The notes under the pieces were generated by a model. That model was not told the origin of the DNA. It made no database searches and saw only the letters and a program-made list of their open reading frames with translations. Below, one piece after another: positions 23,818 to 33,363 of a stretch of DNA of 64,000 nt (position 1 is its first letter; each line of letters starts with the position of its first letter). The stretch is from the NCBI RefSeq assembly GCF_000196315.1, contig NC_014230.1, forward strand, positions 1,632,001 to 1,696,000. The letters are read 5' to 3'. This DNA is from Croceibacter atlanticus HTCC2559. Its GTDB lineage: Bacteria > Bacteroidota > Bacteroidia > Flavobacteriales > Flavobacteriaceae. The translations under genes were made by a program, and so were the position numbers.

Positions 23818-24780
23818 ATGAAATGTAATCGATTATTTCCTGTTTTATTAGTGTTGTTTTGCGCCCTAACAGTCAACGCCCAAGGTGTTTTCTCTAAAGA
23901 AGGACAGCAAAAAAAGGCAGATACGCTGCAAAAACTTAAACTAACTCCGTTTGTACACGGCACCTTACAACTCCCTAAAGATGGTAAAGCAGAAAAACTA
24001 ATTGTTTTTATCATGGGTTCTGGAGATGTAGATAGAGATGGCAACCAGGCAACCTCTAGGCGAAATACATTTAAGAAAATGGCAGACCAATTGGCTAAAA
24101 AGGGGATTGCTACATTTAGGTATGATAAACGCGTAATACCAATGTTAAAGCAAAATATGGATTATAGAAAAATCTCCTTTAACGATTTTATTAAAGACGC
24201 CAAGGATGCAATCGCTTATTTTAGAAACGAAGGAAATTATAATCAAATATTTATTGCTGGCCATAGTCAAGGCTCACTAGTAGGTATGCTAGCAGCAAAA
24301 GACACAGCAGATGGCTTTATCTCGATAGCAGGACCATCTACTACTATAGATGAGGCTATTGTATCTCAATTAGAACAACAAATGGGTATGGGTAAAGAAG
24401 CAGAATATGCCTTTAATGCCTTACGAAAAGATGGAAAAGTAACTGATTACAATAAAGGCTTAGCAAGTATTTTTAATGAAGATTTACAGCCATTCCTATT
24501 ATCCTGGATGCCTTACAATCCTACTGAAGAAATTAAGAAATTAGAGATGCCAATATTAATTATAAATGGCACAAAAGATTTACAAGTTACCGTAAAAGAT
24601 GCTGAGGTTTTGCATGACGCAGCACCAGAATCTGAACTCAAGATTTTTGAAAACATGAATCACGTTCTTGTCACTATTGAAGGTGATGACCTTGAAAACG
24701 CAAAATCCTATAATGAATCTTGGAGACCTCTAACTATGGGATTGGTCGAGACGATTGCTAATTTTGTAACAAAACACTAA
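23818..24780 (+). CDS. Secreted alpha/beta hydrolase
   Basis: A 320-residue serine hydrolase with a signal peptide (MKCNRLFPVLLVLFCALTVNAQG). The nucleophile elbow is GHSQGS (about 143-148), with the later acid in INGTKDLQV and the histidine in NMNHVLV. An N-terminal GSGDVDRDGN segment is close to the dienelactone-hydrolase/prolyl-oligopeptidase-like branch. The substrate is unknown; esterase or peptidase activity is possible. It is 25 bp before the M61 peptidase gene and may share a transcript with it. Confidence 0.87.
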   Translation: MKCNRLFPVLLVLFCALTVNAQGVFSKEGQQKKADTLQKLKLTPFVHGTLQLPKDGKAEKLIVFIMGSGDVDRDGNQATSRRNTFKKMADQLAKKGIATFRYDKRVIPMLKQNMDYRKISFNDFIKDAKDAIAYFRNEGNYNQIFIAGHSQGSLVGMLAAKDTADGFISIAGPSTTIDEAIVSQLEQQMGMGKEAEYAFNALRKDGKVTDYNKGLASIFNEDLQPFLLSWMPYNPTEEIKKLEMPILIINGTKDLQVTVKDAEVLHDAAPESELKIFENMNHVLVTIEGDDLENAKSYNESWRPLTMGLVETIANFVTKH

Positions 24781-24805
24781 CCCCAAACTAACAAATATTT
24801 AACTT

Positions 24806-26686
24806 ATGAAATTATTGTACACAGCTGCCATTGCAGCATTCTTATTAGTAGGTTGTGGTACACCAAAAGCACCGCTATCTGCTACACAAAAAGAAACACC
24901 TAAAGTAGTTCTCACCTCTGTAGATCTTATTAATGTGACAGATGATAAGGTATCTGTGGTTGTAAATCCGCCAACTATTACAGAAAAGGAAATAAAGTTT
25001 TCTTTGCCAGCCATAGTGCCTGGTACTTATAGTAGAGATGATTATGGTAAGTATATCGAAGCTTTTAAAGCTTTAGATTATAGTGGAAACGAGCTTCAAT
25101 TTACCAAAGTAGATGATAACACGTGGAGCATTTTAAATGCAGACAAGCTAGATAAAGTAACATATTTGGTTAACGATACTTTTGATATAGAAAGTGAGCA
25201 CGATATTTTTTCTCCAACGGGAACCAATATAGCTTCAAATAACTATGTTTTAAATATGAATGGTTTTATAGGCTATTTTAACACCTTGAAAAACCTTCCT
25301 TATGAAGTTTTAATTAAGCATCCAGAAACATTGTATGCAGGGACATCCTTAAATGAATTAGAAATACCTAAAACTAAAGATAGTCTTACAGCTGCCAACG
25401 CAAATTATTATAAAGTAGATCGTTATGCAGATTTAATAGACAGTCCAGTAATGTATACAGAGCATGAACCTGTATCGTTTACTGTTGGAGAAACAGAAGT
25501 GTTAATAAATGTTTTCTCACCTAACGGAACCTATTCTGCTGAAGATTTTAAACCTGTAATCTCGACAATGGTTGAAGCTCAAAAAGCTTATCTAGGAGAT
25601 TTAAAGACAACAAACAAGTATGCAATTTTAGTATACTTATCTACAGTTGGAGCAGAAGATGCTCAAGGTTTTGGTGCATTGGAGCACAACACATCTACGG
25701 TAGTTGTTATGCCAGAGCAATATCCTAAACAATTATTAGATAAAGCGATGGTAGATATTGTTGCACACGAGTTTTTTCACGTTGTAACACCATTAAGTAT
25801 TCATTCTGAAGAAATTCATTTTTTTGATTTCAATACCCCTAAAATGTCTCAGCATTTATGGATGTATGAAGGTGTAACTGAATATTTTGCACAACATTTT
25901 CAAGTGTATGAAGGCTTAGTAACTCCAGAAGAGTTTTATGATGTTATAGTATCAAAAATAGATAACGCAAAACGTTATACTGGTGATTTTTCATTTACTG
26001 AAATGAGTAAGAATGTTTTAGAAGAGCCTTATAAAGATTCCTATGCAAACGTGTATGAAAAAGGTGCATTAATAGGAATGTGTATCGATTTAATTATGCG
26101 TGAGCAGAGTAATGGTGAAAAAGGATTAATAGATCTTATGAAAACACTTACTAAAAGGTTTGGTAGTACAAGTCCTTTTAGTGATGATACGTTTATTGAA
26201 ACTGTTGCCGCATTGTCTTATCCAGAAGTAGGTAATTTTTTAAGAGATCACGTACAAAATAATGGTGCTATTAATTACACAGAATATTTTTATTTGGTAG
26301 GATTAGAGTTTGCTGAAACTAAAACAAATACGGCATTATTAGCAAGTCAAGACGTTCAATACATTAGAGGGAATGAAGAAGGTGAAATTGTATTTGTAAA
26401 TGGAGAATTAAACAGCACACTGCAAGATTTAGGTGTTTTAGGTGGAGATGTTTTAGTAAGCTATAATAAGAAAGAATACAACCTATCTACAGCTAGAGGA
26501 TTAATAATTGCTACAAACGGATTAGCAGAAGGAGATACTGTTACTCTAACGGTAAAGCGTAATGGCGAAACAGTAAAATTATCTGGTAAATATAGTACAC
26601 CTACATATTTAGCTAACAAACTTGGAGAGAGTCCTTATGCTACAGAAGAGCAGAAAGCTTTAAGAGCTGCTTGGTTAAATAAGTAG
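24806..26686 (+). CDS. M61 family metallopeptidase lipoprotein with PDZ domain
   Basis: A 626-residue lipoprotein (lipobox LLVGC at 15-19). The domain order is an N-terminal beta domain (about 30-215), the catalytic gluzincin domain with HEFFH (321-325) and the downstream glutamate in MYEGVTEYFAQHF, and a C-terminal PDZ domain (about 515-600, VLGGDVLVSYNKKEYNLS). Known M61 members are glycyl aminopeptidases; the natural substrate here is unknown. It is anchored to the outer or inner membrane facing the periplasm. A strong terminator follows directly. Confidence 0.92.
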   Translation: MKLLYTAAIAAFLLVGCGTPKAPLSATQKETPKVVLTSVDLINVTDDKVSVVVNPPTITEKEIKFSLPAIVPGTYSRDDYGKYIEAFKALDYSGNELQFTKVDDNTWSILNADKLDKVTYLVNDTFDIESEHDIFSPTGTNIASNNYVLNMNGFIGYFNTLKNLPYEVLIKHPETLYAGTSLNELEIPKTKDSLTAANANYYKVDRYADLIDSPVMYTEHEPVSFTVGETEVLINVFSPNGTYSAEDFKPVISTMVEAQKAYLGDLKTTNKYAILVYLSTVGAEDAQGFGALEHNTSTVVVMPEQYPKQLLDKAMVDIVAHEFFHVVTPLSIHSEEIHFFDFNTPKMSQHLWMYEGVTEYFAQHFQVYEGLVTPEEFYDVIVSKIDNAKRYTGDFSFTEMSKNVLEEPYKDSYANVYEKGALIGMCIDLIMREQSNGEKGLIDLMKTLTKRFGSTSPFSDDTFIETVAALSYPEVGNFLRDHVQNNGAINYTEYFYLVGLEFAETKTNTALLASQDVQYIRGNEEGEIVFVNGELNSTLQDLGVLGGDVLVSYNKKEYNLSTARGLIIATNGLAEGDTVTLTVKRNGETVKLSGKYSTPTYLANKLGESPYATEEQKALRAAWLNK

Positions 26687-26708
26687 ACATTTTACAAGAC
26701 ATTTAAGA

Positions 26709-26761
26709 TTGACTTTAAAATCGTATTTTGCGCAATACAGATTTTAAAGTCAATTTTTTTT
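26709..26761 (+). terminator. Intrinsic terminator after the M61 gene
   Basis: TTGACTTTAAAATC (26709-26722) pairs perfectly with GATTTTAAAGTCAA (26740-26753), 14 bp, followed by eight T. The T-run touches the ATG of the next gene at 26762. The loop (GTATTTTGCGCAATAC) contains a -7-like TATTTTG, so a promoter for the next gene may be embedded in the hairpin. Confidence 0.85.
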
Positions 26762-28021
26762 ATGGAAAACACACCTTTCTTTGCAAATGATGCTATTGTC
26801 TTCGGGTTGTTAATGGTAGCCTTAGGAGCTGTATTTTATACATCATCTAAACAAAGTGGTTTTTGGAATAAATTTTACAAAGTAGTTCCTGCATTATTAA
26901 TGTGCTACTTAATTCCTGCCATCTTTAATTCTTTAGGGATTATAAGCGATGAGTTTTCTAACCTTTATTATGTAGCAAGTAGGTATTTACTGCCAGCTTC
27001 ATTGGTGTTAATGACACTAAGTATAGATTTAAAAGCTGTTTTCAACTTAGGCCCTAAGGCGTTAATTATGTTTTTTACAGGAACTGTAGGAATAATAATT
27101 GGAGGTCCTTTAGCAATCTTACTAATCTCTGCAGTATCTCCAGAAACAGTTGGTGGTGCTGGTCCAGATGCAATATGGCGCGGTCTTGCTACTTTAGCAG
27201 GAAGTTGGATTGGTGGTGGTGCCAACCAAGCAGCTATGCTGGAAATTTTTAAATACAACCCAGAGAAGTATGGAGGAATGGTGTTTGTAGATATTGTTGT
27301 TGCCAACCTATGGATGGCAATTGTATTAATGGGAATCGGGAAAACAGAACGTATAGACCGTTGGTTAAAGGCAGATTCAAGCGCAATTACAGAGCTTAAG
27401 GAAAAAGTAATTGCCTATTCTGAAAAGGTAACGCGAAACCCAAGCCTTTCAGACCTTATGATTATGTTAGCTATAGCATTTGGAGCTACCGGAATAGCAC
27501 ATTGGGGATCAGAAATTATAGCAGGATTCTTAGCTTCAAATTTTGAAGTTTTCAATGATAAGACCTCTGCATTATCTTCATTTACATCTACATTCTTTTG
27601 GATGATTACTATAGCCACAACTATTGGTGTACTATTATCATTTACCAAAGCAAAACAATACGAAGGTGCTGGTGCCAGCAAGATAGGTAGTGTATTTATT
27701 TATATCTTGGTTGCAACTATTGGTATGAAAATGGACTTAACAATGATTTTTGATAATCCAGGTTTAATAGCTATTGGTTTAGTCTGGATGGCTATTCACG
27801 CTGGTCTTTTAATAGTAGTTGCTAAACTTATTAGAGCACCATATTTCTTTCTTGCAGTAGGTAGTCAGGCCAATGTTGGTGGAGCCGCATCTGCACCTGT
27901 AGTTGCAGCTGCTTTTCATCCGTCTTTAGCTACTGTAGGCGTTCTTTTAGCTGTGTTAGGATATGTTGTAGGAACTTGGGGTGCTTTATTTTGTGCAAGA
28001 TTAATGGAAATAGCTTCATAA
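26762..28021 (+). CDS. DUF819 family membrane protein
   Basis: A 419-residue polytopic membrane protein with about ten to twelve hydrophobic segments, including YLLPASLVLMTLSIDLKAVF and a glycine-rich GSWIGGGANQAAMLEIF, which are recognisable DUF819 features. The C-terminal half mirrors the N-terminal (SQANVGGAASAPVVAAAFHP), suggesting an inverted-repeat transporter fold. The transported solute is unknown. The ATG at 26762 abuts a terminator, so this gene needs its own promoter. No partner gene suggests its substrate. Confidence 0.85.
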   Translation: MENTPFFANDAIVFGLLMVALGAVFYTSSKQSGFWNKFYKVVPALLMCYLIPAIFNSLGIISDEFSNLYYVASRYLLPASLVLMTLSIDLKAVFNLGPKALIMFFTGTVGIIIGGPLAILLISAVSPETVGGAGPDAIWRGLATLAGSWIGGGANQAAMLEIFKYNPEKYGGMVFVDIVVANLWMAIVLMGIGKTERIDRWLKADSSAITELKEKVIAYSEKVTRNPSLSDLMIMLAIAFGATGIAHWGSEIIAGFLASNFEVFNDKTSALSSFTSTFFWMITIATTIGVLLSFTKAKQYEGAGASKIGSVFIYILVATIGMKMDLTMIFDNPGLIAIGLVWMAIHAGLLIVVAKLIRAPYFFLAVGSQANVGGAASAPVVAAAFHPSLATVGVLLAVLGYVVGTWGALFCARLMEIAS

Positions 28022-28082
28022 ACCCATTCGTAAATTTCAATAAAAAGTGCATATTTGCCCGCTCAAATTCAATACATAATCA

Positions 28083-28781
28083 ATGAAATATTTAGTAGTA
28101 ATTTTAATGTGTTTTGCTGTTGTAGCCTGTTCAACAAAAGAATCTAACCTAGTAATTACCGGTAAAGTAGAAGGCCTTAAAAAAGGAAAGCTGTATTTAC
28201 AGAAAATAGAAGATACGCTTTTAGTAAATATAGATTCTGTAATTGTTGATGGTGATGCTAATTTTGAATTTGAAGCATTAGTTAAAAGTCCACAAATACA
28301 CTACTTATACTTAGATAAGTTAGACAACAGTGAGTTTGATGATAGAATTAGATTTTTTGCTGAAGAAGGCGAAATGACTATTAATACAACACTCAAAAAT
28401 TTTGAAGAAGCTAAAATTGAAGGTTCAGAGAATCAAGTAAAGCTTGAATATTTTAATGCTATGATTAAGCGTTTTAATAAAGAGAACCTAGCCTTGGTAA
28501 AAGAAGATTTTGAAGCTCAGAAAGCTAATGATCAAGATAAATTATTAGAATTAGAAAAGCGCTTTGACCGTAATTTAAAACGTAGATATCTTTATACCGT
28601 AAACTATGCTTTAAATCAAAAAGATTTTGAGGTAGCACCTTATCTAATGGTTTCTGAAGTTTTTGATGCTAATATTAAATACTTAGATACTGTATATAAC
28701 AACTTAGCGCCTAAGGTTAAAAAGTCATTTTATGGCGAAGAGCTTAAAAGCTTAATAAAAGAACGCAAAACATTAGAATAA
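28083..28781 (+). CDS. DUF4369-type lipoprotein
   Basis: A 232-residue lipoprotein (MKYLVVILMCFAVVAC, lipobox VVAC). The N-terminal half (about 22-120) has the DUF4369 pattern, a beta-sandwich beginning LVITGKVEGLKKGKLYLQKI. The C-terminal half (130-232) is helical and charged. In many Bacteroidota proteins DUF4369 precedes a thioredoxin-like domain; no CxxC is visible here, so that part is absent or replaced. Function is unknown. Confidence 0.8.
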   Translation: MKYLVVILMCFAVVACSTKESNLVITGKVEGLKKGKLYLQKIEDTLLVNIDSVIVDGDANFEFEALVKSPQIHYLYLDKLDNSEFDDRIRFFAEEGEMTINTTLKNFEEAKIEGSENQVKLEYFNAMIKRFNKENLALVKEDFEAQKANDQDKLLELEKRFDRNLKRRYLYTVNYALNQKDFEVAPYLMVSEVFDANIKYLDTVYNNLAPKVKKSFYGEELKSLIKERKTLE

Positions 28782-28806
28782 TAGATTGCCTATCTATTTA
28801 AAAAAA

Positions 28807-28839
28807 AAATCCTGATGTACACCATCAGGATTTTTTTTT
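28807..28839 (+). terminator. Intrinsic terminator of the DUF4369 gene
   Basis: AAATCCTGATG (28807-28817) pairs with CATCAGGATTT (28823-28833) and is followed by a T-run. It is one half of a back-to-back pair of convergent terminators. Confidence 0.9.
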
Positions 28840-28857
28840 GCAATCTGTTTTAAGTCA

Positions 28858-28897
28858 TAAAAAAAACCTGATAAGATTGTAACTCTTATCAGGTTTT
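28858..28897 (-). terminator. Intrinsic terminator of the glutamine synthetase gene
   Basis: AAAACCTGATAAGA (28863-28876, read here on the plus strand) pairs with TCTTATCAGGTTTT (28884-28897), 14 bp. On the minus strand it is followed by a T-run, 19 bp past the glutamine synthetase stop. Confidence 0.9.
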
Positions 28898-28915
28898 AGA
28901 TTAATTGCGAGTTGT

Positions 28916-31099
28916 TTATTTAGTAAACAGTAGTTCGCGGTATTTAGTTAATGGCCAAAGCTCATCATCTACTAATAGTTCTAGCTTGTCACAGTGGTAT
29001 CTTATTACATCAAAATAAGGCTTTACTTTATTACAGTATGCTTCAGCACGCTTTTCGGCGTCTTTCTTATTTGCTTTCTTGCGCTCTTCAATCATTTCTG
29101 TAATGCCCTTGTTAATTTGTTTGATGTGATCTGAAATCACTTCAATTAAATTCATTTGCTCTTCAGAATGTTTCTTGAAATCGTCACCATAAATCTGCTT
29201 TAATCCTGTTACATTTTCAATAAGCAAGTTTTGGTAACGTATAGCAGTTGGTATTACATGATTGCGGGCAATATCTCCTAAAAGACGACCTTCAATCTGA
29301 ATACGCATACCATATTCCTCAACCTGTATTTCATGACGAGCTTCAATCTCAACCTTATTCATAATATTAAGGTCTTCATAAAGCTTTATGAATTTCTTGT
29401 CTAGGTTAGCTTTAAGTGCTTCTGGAGTAGTCTTATTGTTACTTAAACCACGCTTTTTAGCTTCTTTTTCCCAAGCTTCACCATAACCATCACCTTCAAA
29501 ACGAATCTTTTTAGATTGCTTAATGTATTCTCTAAGAACATTGAAGATAGCATCATCTTTCTTCATTTTCTTGTCCTTAATCAATGCATCAACCTCTACT
29601 TTAAATTCATTAAGTTGCTTTGCAACCATGGCATTAAGAGCAGTCATTGGTACAGCACAGTTAGCTGTTGAACCTACAGCACGGAACTCAAATTTATTTC
29701 CTGTAAATGCAAATGGAGATGTCCTGTTACGGTCTGTATTGTCTAATAAGATTTCAGGAATCTTACCAACAACATTAAGTTTAAGGTCTGTTTTTTCTTG
29801 TGGAGAAAGTTTACCATCTGTAACTTTTTCTAATTCATCTAAAACAGCTGTTAATTGAGAACCTATAAATGCAGAAATAATTGCAGGTGGCGCTTCATTA
29901 GCTCCTAAACGGTGATCATTACTTGCACTAGCTATAGTAGCTCTTAATAACTCCTCATTATCGCAAACTGCTTTAATTGTGTTTACAAAGAAAGTTAAGA
30001 ACTGTAAGTTCTTCATTGGCGTAGAACCAGGACTTAGTAAGTTTACACCTGTATCTGTACTTAAACTCCAGTTGTTATGTTTTCCAGAACCATTAATTCC
30101 TGCAAATGGCTTTTCGTGAAAAAGCACTACAAACTTATGACGTTCTGCAACTTTACGCATCACATCCATTATTAGTGAGTTATGGTCTACTGCCAAGTTT
30201 GCTTCCTCAAAAATAGGGGCAAGCTCAAATTGGTTTGGTGCTACTTCATTATGTCGAGTTTTTACAGGAATACCCAAAAGCATACATTGCGTTTCCAAAT
30301 CTCTCATATAATTAAGTACACGTGTTGGTATAGAGCCAAAGTAGTGGTCATCTAACTGTTGTCCTTTTGCAGAAGCGTGTCCTAATAAAGTGCGTCCAGC
30401 TACAGATAAATCTGGTCTTGAAGCAGCAAGCGCACTATCAATTAAAAAGTACTCTTGTTCCCAACCTAATGTTGCATTAACTTTAGATACTTTCTTGTCA
30501 AAATATTTAGCAACGTCTGTAGCTGCAGAGTCTACTGCTTGTAAAGCACGTAGTAAAGGTGTTTTGTTGTCTAAAGCTTCTCCAGTATAAGAAACAAATA
30601 CTGTAGGAATGCATAAAGTTGTACCAAATACAAATGCTGGAGATGTAGGGTCCCAAGCTGTGTAACCACGAGCTTCAAATGTATTTCTAATACCTCCGTT
30701 AGGAAAAGAAGAGGCATCTGGTTCTTGCTGTACTAATTGGCCGCCACCAAATTTTTCGATAGCTAAACCATCTCCAATAGTTTCAAAAAAGGCATCGTGC
30801 TTTTCTGCAGTACCACCAGTTAATGGTTGAAACCAGTGTGTGTAATGCGTTGCTCCTTTAGAGATTGCCCATTCTTTCATTCCTGTTGAAATATGGTCTG
30901 CAACTTCACGAGAAATTTTAGATCCTGTTAAAATTGCATCTGTTACACTTTTAAAAGAATCTTTTGTTAAGTATTGGCGCATAGACGCCTCATTAAATAC
31001 GTTTTTCCCAAAAAGTTCTGAACGACGAATTGATTCGTCTATTTCTACAACTGGTCTGTTTAATGTTTCTTTTAAAGCTTGAAATCTAAGCGTTGCCAT
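28916..31099 (-). CDS. glnN: Glutamine synthetase type III
   Basis: ATP-dependent amidation of glutamate to glutamine. At 727 residues it is the long GSIII form common in Bacteroidota and cyanobacteria. It starts MATLRFQALKETLNRPVVEID; the GSIII signature region THYTHWFQPLTGGTAEKHDAF, the ATP/glutamate site NGSGKHNNWSLSTDTG and the conserved NDHRLGANEAPPAI are all present. It is monocistronic with its own terminator. The 158 bp upstream hold no gene; I see no operator I can name. Confidence 0.95.
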   Translation of the reverse strand: MATLRFQALKETLNRPVVEIDESIRRSELFGKNVFNEASMRQYLTKDSFKSVTDAILTGSKISREVADHISTGMKEWAISKGATHYTHWFQPLTGGTAEKHDAFFETIGDGLAIEKFGGGQLVQQEPDASSFPNGGIRNTFEARGYTAWDPTSPAFVFGTTLCIPTVFVSYTGEALDNKTPLLRALQAVDSAATDVAKYFDKKVSKVNATLGWEQEYFLIDSALAASRPDLSVAGRTLLGHASAKGQQLDDHYFGSIPTRVLNYMRDLETQCMLLGIPVKTRHNEVAPNQFELAPIFEEANLAVDHNSLIMDVMRKVAERHKFVVLFHEKPFAGINGSGKHNNWSLSTDTGVNLLSPGSTPMKNLQFLTFFVNTIKAVCDNEELLRATIASASNDHRLGANEAPPAIISAFIGSQLTAVLDELEKVTDGKLSPQEKTDLKLNVVGKIPEILLDNTDRNRTSPFAFTGNKFEFRAVGSTANCAVPMTALNAMVAKQLNEFKVEVDALIKDKKMKKDDAIFNVLREYIKQSKKIRFEGDGYGEAWEKEAKKRGLSNNKTTPEALKANLDKKFIKLYEDLNIMNKVEIEARHEIQVEEYGMRIQIEGRLLGDIARNHVIPTAIRYQNLLIENVTGLKQIYGDDFKKHSEEQMNLIEVISDHIKQINKGITEMIEERKKANKKDAEKRAEAYCNKVKPYFDVIRYHCDKLELLVDDELWPLTKYRELLFTK

Positions 31100-31257
31100 G
31101 AGTATGGAATTTAATTAATTTCATATTAATAAGCGCAAAAATATATTTAAAACGCCAAAACCCCCTAATTTTTAATGTTAACTTTTTAAAAAAGAAACTT
31201 TAAATTATTAACAACCCCTAAAATTATAGGGGTTAATATGATATTAAAATTAAAAAA

Positions 31258-32208
31258 CTAGTCTATAAATGCTAAACTGATAAAAATACAGTAGCCAACA
31301 AAAAGAATAAGCCCCTTATAACGACCAAGTATAAATGTCTTAGGGATAAATGCTAATGGGATAAGAATAAATGCAAAACCTAACAGCCACATCATATCGT
31401 TGGTAAGCACTTCTTGGCTTTTCATGGCAATTGGTTGTATTACAGAAGTAATTCCTAAAACAGATGCTATATTAAAAATGTTAGAACCAATTAAGTTTCC
31501 TAGTGATATTGCTTTTTCCTTTTTAAGTGCGGCGATTACAGAAGCTGCTAATTCTGGGACACTTGTACCAACGGCTATCATTGTAACTGCGATTACACGT
31601 TCACTTATTCCCAACATAGAAGCAAGGTCTACAGCGCCTGTTACTAATAATTCTGAGCCGCCCCAAAGTGCTGCGCCTCCTAATATTAACCAAATGGCAA
31701 TTTTAAAGTTTGAGGTTTTTGCTAAGCCATCATCTAAACCATCATCTGTTAATGGAGATGCTTTTTTCTTAGCTCTGGTAATTAATACTATTATATATAG
31801 GACAAGAGCTACAATAAAGGTAATTCCTTCTAGTCTCGAAATAGAATCGTTGGTAAGAAGAAAACAATAAAGTAGGATAGACATGACCATCATTACTGGC
31901 CAATTAAATTTGTAGAAATCTTTATCTAAAGCTAAAGGAGAAATAATAGCTGTAATTCCTAACACTAAACCAATATTTGCAATATTGGAACCTATTACAT
32001 TACCTAAGGAAATATCTGAGAAGCCATCTAAAGCAGCTTTTAAACTTACTATTAATTCTGGTGCAGAGGTTGCAAAAGAAACAACAGTTAAACCAATAAC
32101 CATTTTAGAAAGCTTGAGTTTGTAGGATAATCCTACAGAAGATCTTACTAAAAATTCTCCACCAACAACTAAAAAAAGAAATCCTAGAAATAAATAAAGT
32201 ATGCTCAT
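31258..32208 (-). CDS. Calcium/sodium antiporter, CaCA family
   Basis: A 316-residue inner-membrane K+-independent Na+/Ca2+ exchanger of the YrbG type with about ten membrane segments. The two alpha-repeats are clear: ATSAPELIVSLKA...GSNIANIGLVLGI and GTSVPELAASVIA...GSNIFNIASVLGI, each carrying the acidic ion-binding residue. I use ATG 32208 (MSILYLFLGF); an in-frame start at 32232 adds eight residues before the first membrane helix. Confidence 0.93.
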   Translation of the reverse strand: MSILYLFLGFLFLVVGGEFLVRSSVGLSYKLKLSKMVIGLTVVSFATSAPELIVSLKAALDGFSDISLGNVIGSNIANIGLVLGITAIISPLALDKDFYKFNWPVMMVMSILLYCFLLTNDSISRLEGITFIVALVLYIIVLITRAKKKASPLTDDGLDDGLAKTSNFKIAIWLILGGAALWGGSELLVTGAVDLASMLGISERVIAVTMIAVGTSVPELAASVIAALKKEKAISLGNLIGSNIFNIASVLGITSVIQPIAMKSQEVLTNDMMWLLGFAFILIPLAFIPKTFILGRYKGLILFVGYCIFISLAFID

Positions 32209-32251
32209 TAATTTTTTTTGCGAAGATAGCAAACTGCGTAGGAGTTAGCCA

Positions 32252-32524
32252 CTATCGCTTAGATATCTTGTTTCCAGAAATATGCTTTTGCCTGCTACAT
32301 TTAAAGCGTCGTCCTTTTGCTTGTCTTAATTTTTCATGTTTAGTTGCGCGTCCTTGTACACGTTTACGCCACATTCTAAAACTAGAAGGCTTCATTTCTT
32401 TTCTCATAAAATTAATGACCTCAGGCTCAGACAAACCAAATTGAAACTCAATAGCATCAAAAGTGGTGCGGTCTTCCCATGCCATTTCTATAATCCGATC
32501 TTTTTCTCTTTCAGTTAGTTGCAT
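32252..32524 (-). CDS. DUF2805 / TIGR03643 small protein
   Basis: A 90-residue basic protein. The core LTEREKDRIIEMAWEDRTTFDAIEFQFGLSEPEVINFMR is a short helix-turn-helix-like motif, followed by WRKRVQGRATKHEKLRQ and a very basic tail. This matches the small DUF2805 family of unknown function. The strongly positive C-terminus suggests nucleic-acid binding. It lies 43 bp upstream of the antiporter gene on the same strand. Confidence 0.82.
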   Translation of the reverse strand: MQLTEREKDRIIEMAWEDRTTFDAIEFQFGLSEPEVINFMRKEMKPSSFRMWRKRVQGRATKHEKLRQAKGRRFKCSRQKHISGNKISKR

Positions 32525-32704
32525 GTTTAAATATGTAATTACTTATTAAAAATCAATTATTTATTATAATAATTCAATTAATATGTTAAAATTATCAAAA
32601 GTGTGTTTGTTTTATGTGAATAAGGTCTTATATTTATAATGTATTAAAAAAAACAATCCTCTTAAATAAATTACACGTATTAGTAATATTATACCTCTTA
32701 AAGT

Positions 32705-32740
32705 TAGAAAAAAACGCTTCTCTTACAAGCGTTTTTTTTT
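32705..32740 (-). terminator. Intrinsic terminator of the alkB operon
   Basis: AAAACGCTT (32711-32719) pairs with AAGCGTTTT (32727-32735). It has A/T runs on both sides, so it can work in both directions. It lies directly after the alkB stop at 32743 on the minus strand. The remaining 180 bp to DUF2805 are AT-rich with nothing recognisable. Confidence 0.85.
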
Positions 32741-32742
32741 AT

Positions 32743-33348
32743 TTAGAGAATTGTCCGAAAGGTTAAGTTAATACGTTCTCCTACGTGTTTTTTGGTTTTA
32801 GGAATTTGATGTTTCCAGAACTCTTGTGTTGTGCCTTTCATAATTAGGAGGCTTCCGGATGGCAATTCAATATTAAACCGTTGTGATGAATCGGTTTTAT
32901 GTTTAAGCTGAAAGCTTCTGGTTGCACCTAAGCTTAAGGAAGCAATTACAGGATTATGGCCAAGTTCCTTTTCATTGTCAGAATGCCAACCATTACTATC
33001 ATTTCCAGTTCTATAAAGATTTGCTAAACAGGTTGTAAATTTATGGGCTATCTTTTCTTCAATATCACTTTTAACCTGTTCTAGCTCTTTAAAAAATGAT
33101 TCAGGGTACATCGTAATATTTGAGTAGGAATATGGCTTTTCATTTTCAGCATATAAAGCTGTTAGCCTTGGCTGCTTGTATGTTTTTCCAAACAGTTTTA
33201 TATTATCCTGTTGCCATTGTATCTCTTTTCTCAATGTATTGAAAAGAAAATTTGAAGTTTCTGAATTGTAAAACTGTTCCAAATAAAGAACATTAGCATT
33301 CTTTAAAGGGAGTTTTATAAATTCATTTGATTGTGGGAATAAATTCAA
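32743..33348 (-). CDS. alkB: Alpha-ketoglutarate-dependent dioxygenase, AlkB family
   Basis: Fe(II)/2-oxoglutarate enzyme that repairs alkylated bases by oxidative demethylation. The 201-residue protein carries the iron ligands in WHSDNEKELG (His, Asp) and HQIPKTK (His), and the 2-oxoglutarate arginine in RINLTFR. The nucleotide-lid region PRLTALYAENEKPYSYSN is typical of the short AlkB/ALKBH2-like group. It starts at ATG 33348, 15 bp after the DoxX gene, and may be cotranscribed with it. Confidence 0.9.
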   Translation of the reverse strand: MNLFPQSNEFIKLPLKNANVLYLEQFYNSETSNFLFNTLRKEIQWQQDNIKLFGKTYKQPRLTALYAENEKPYSYSNITMYPESFFKELEQVKSDIEEKIAHKFTTCLANLYRTGNDSNGWHSDNEKELGHNPVIASLSLGATRSFQLKHKTDSSQRFNIELPSGSLLIMKGTTQEFWKHQIPKTKKHVGERINLTFRTIL

Positions 33349-33363
33349 AGAGACGAAATTTGG

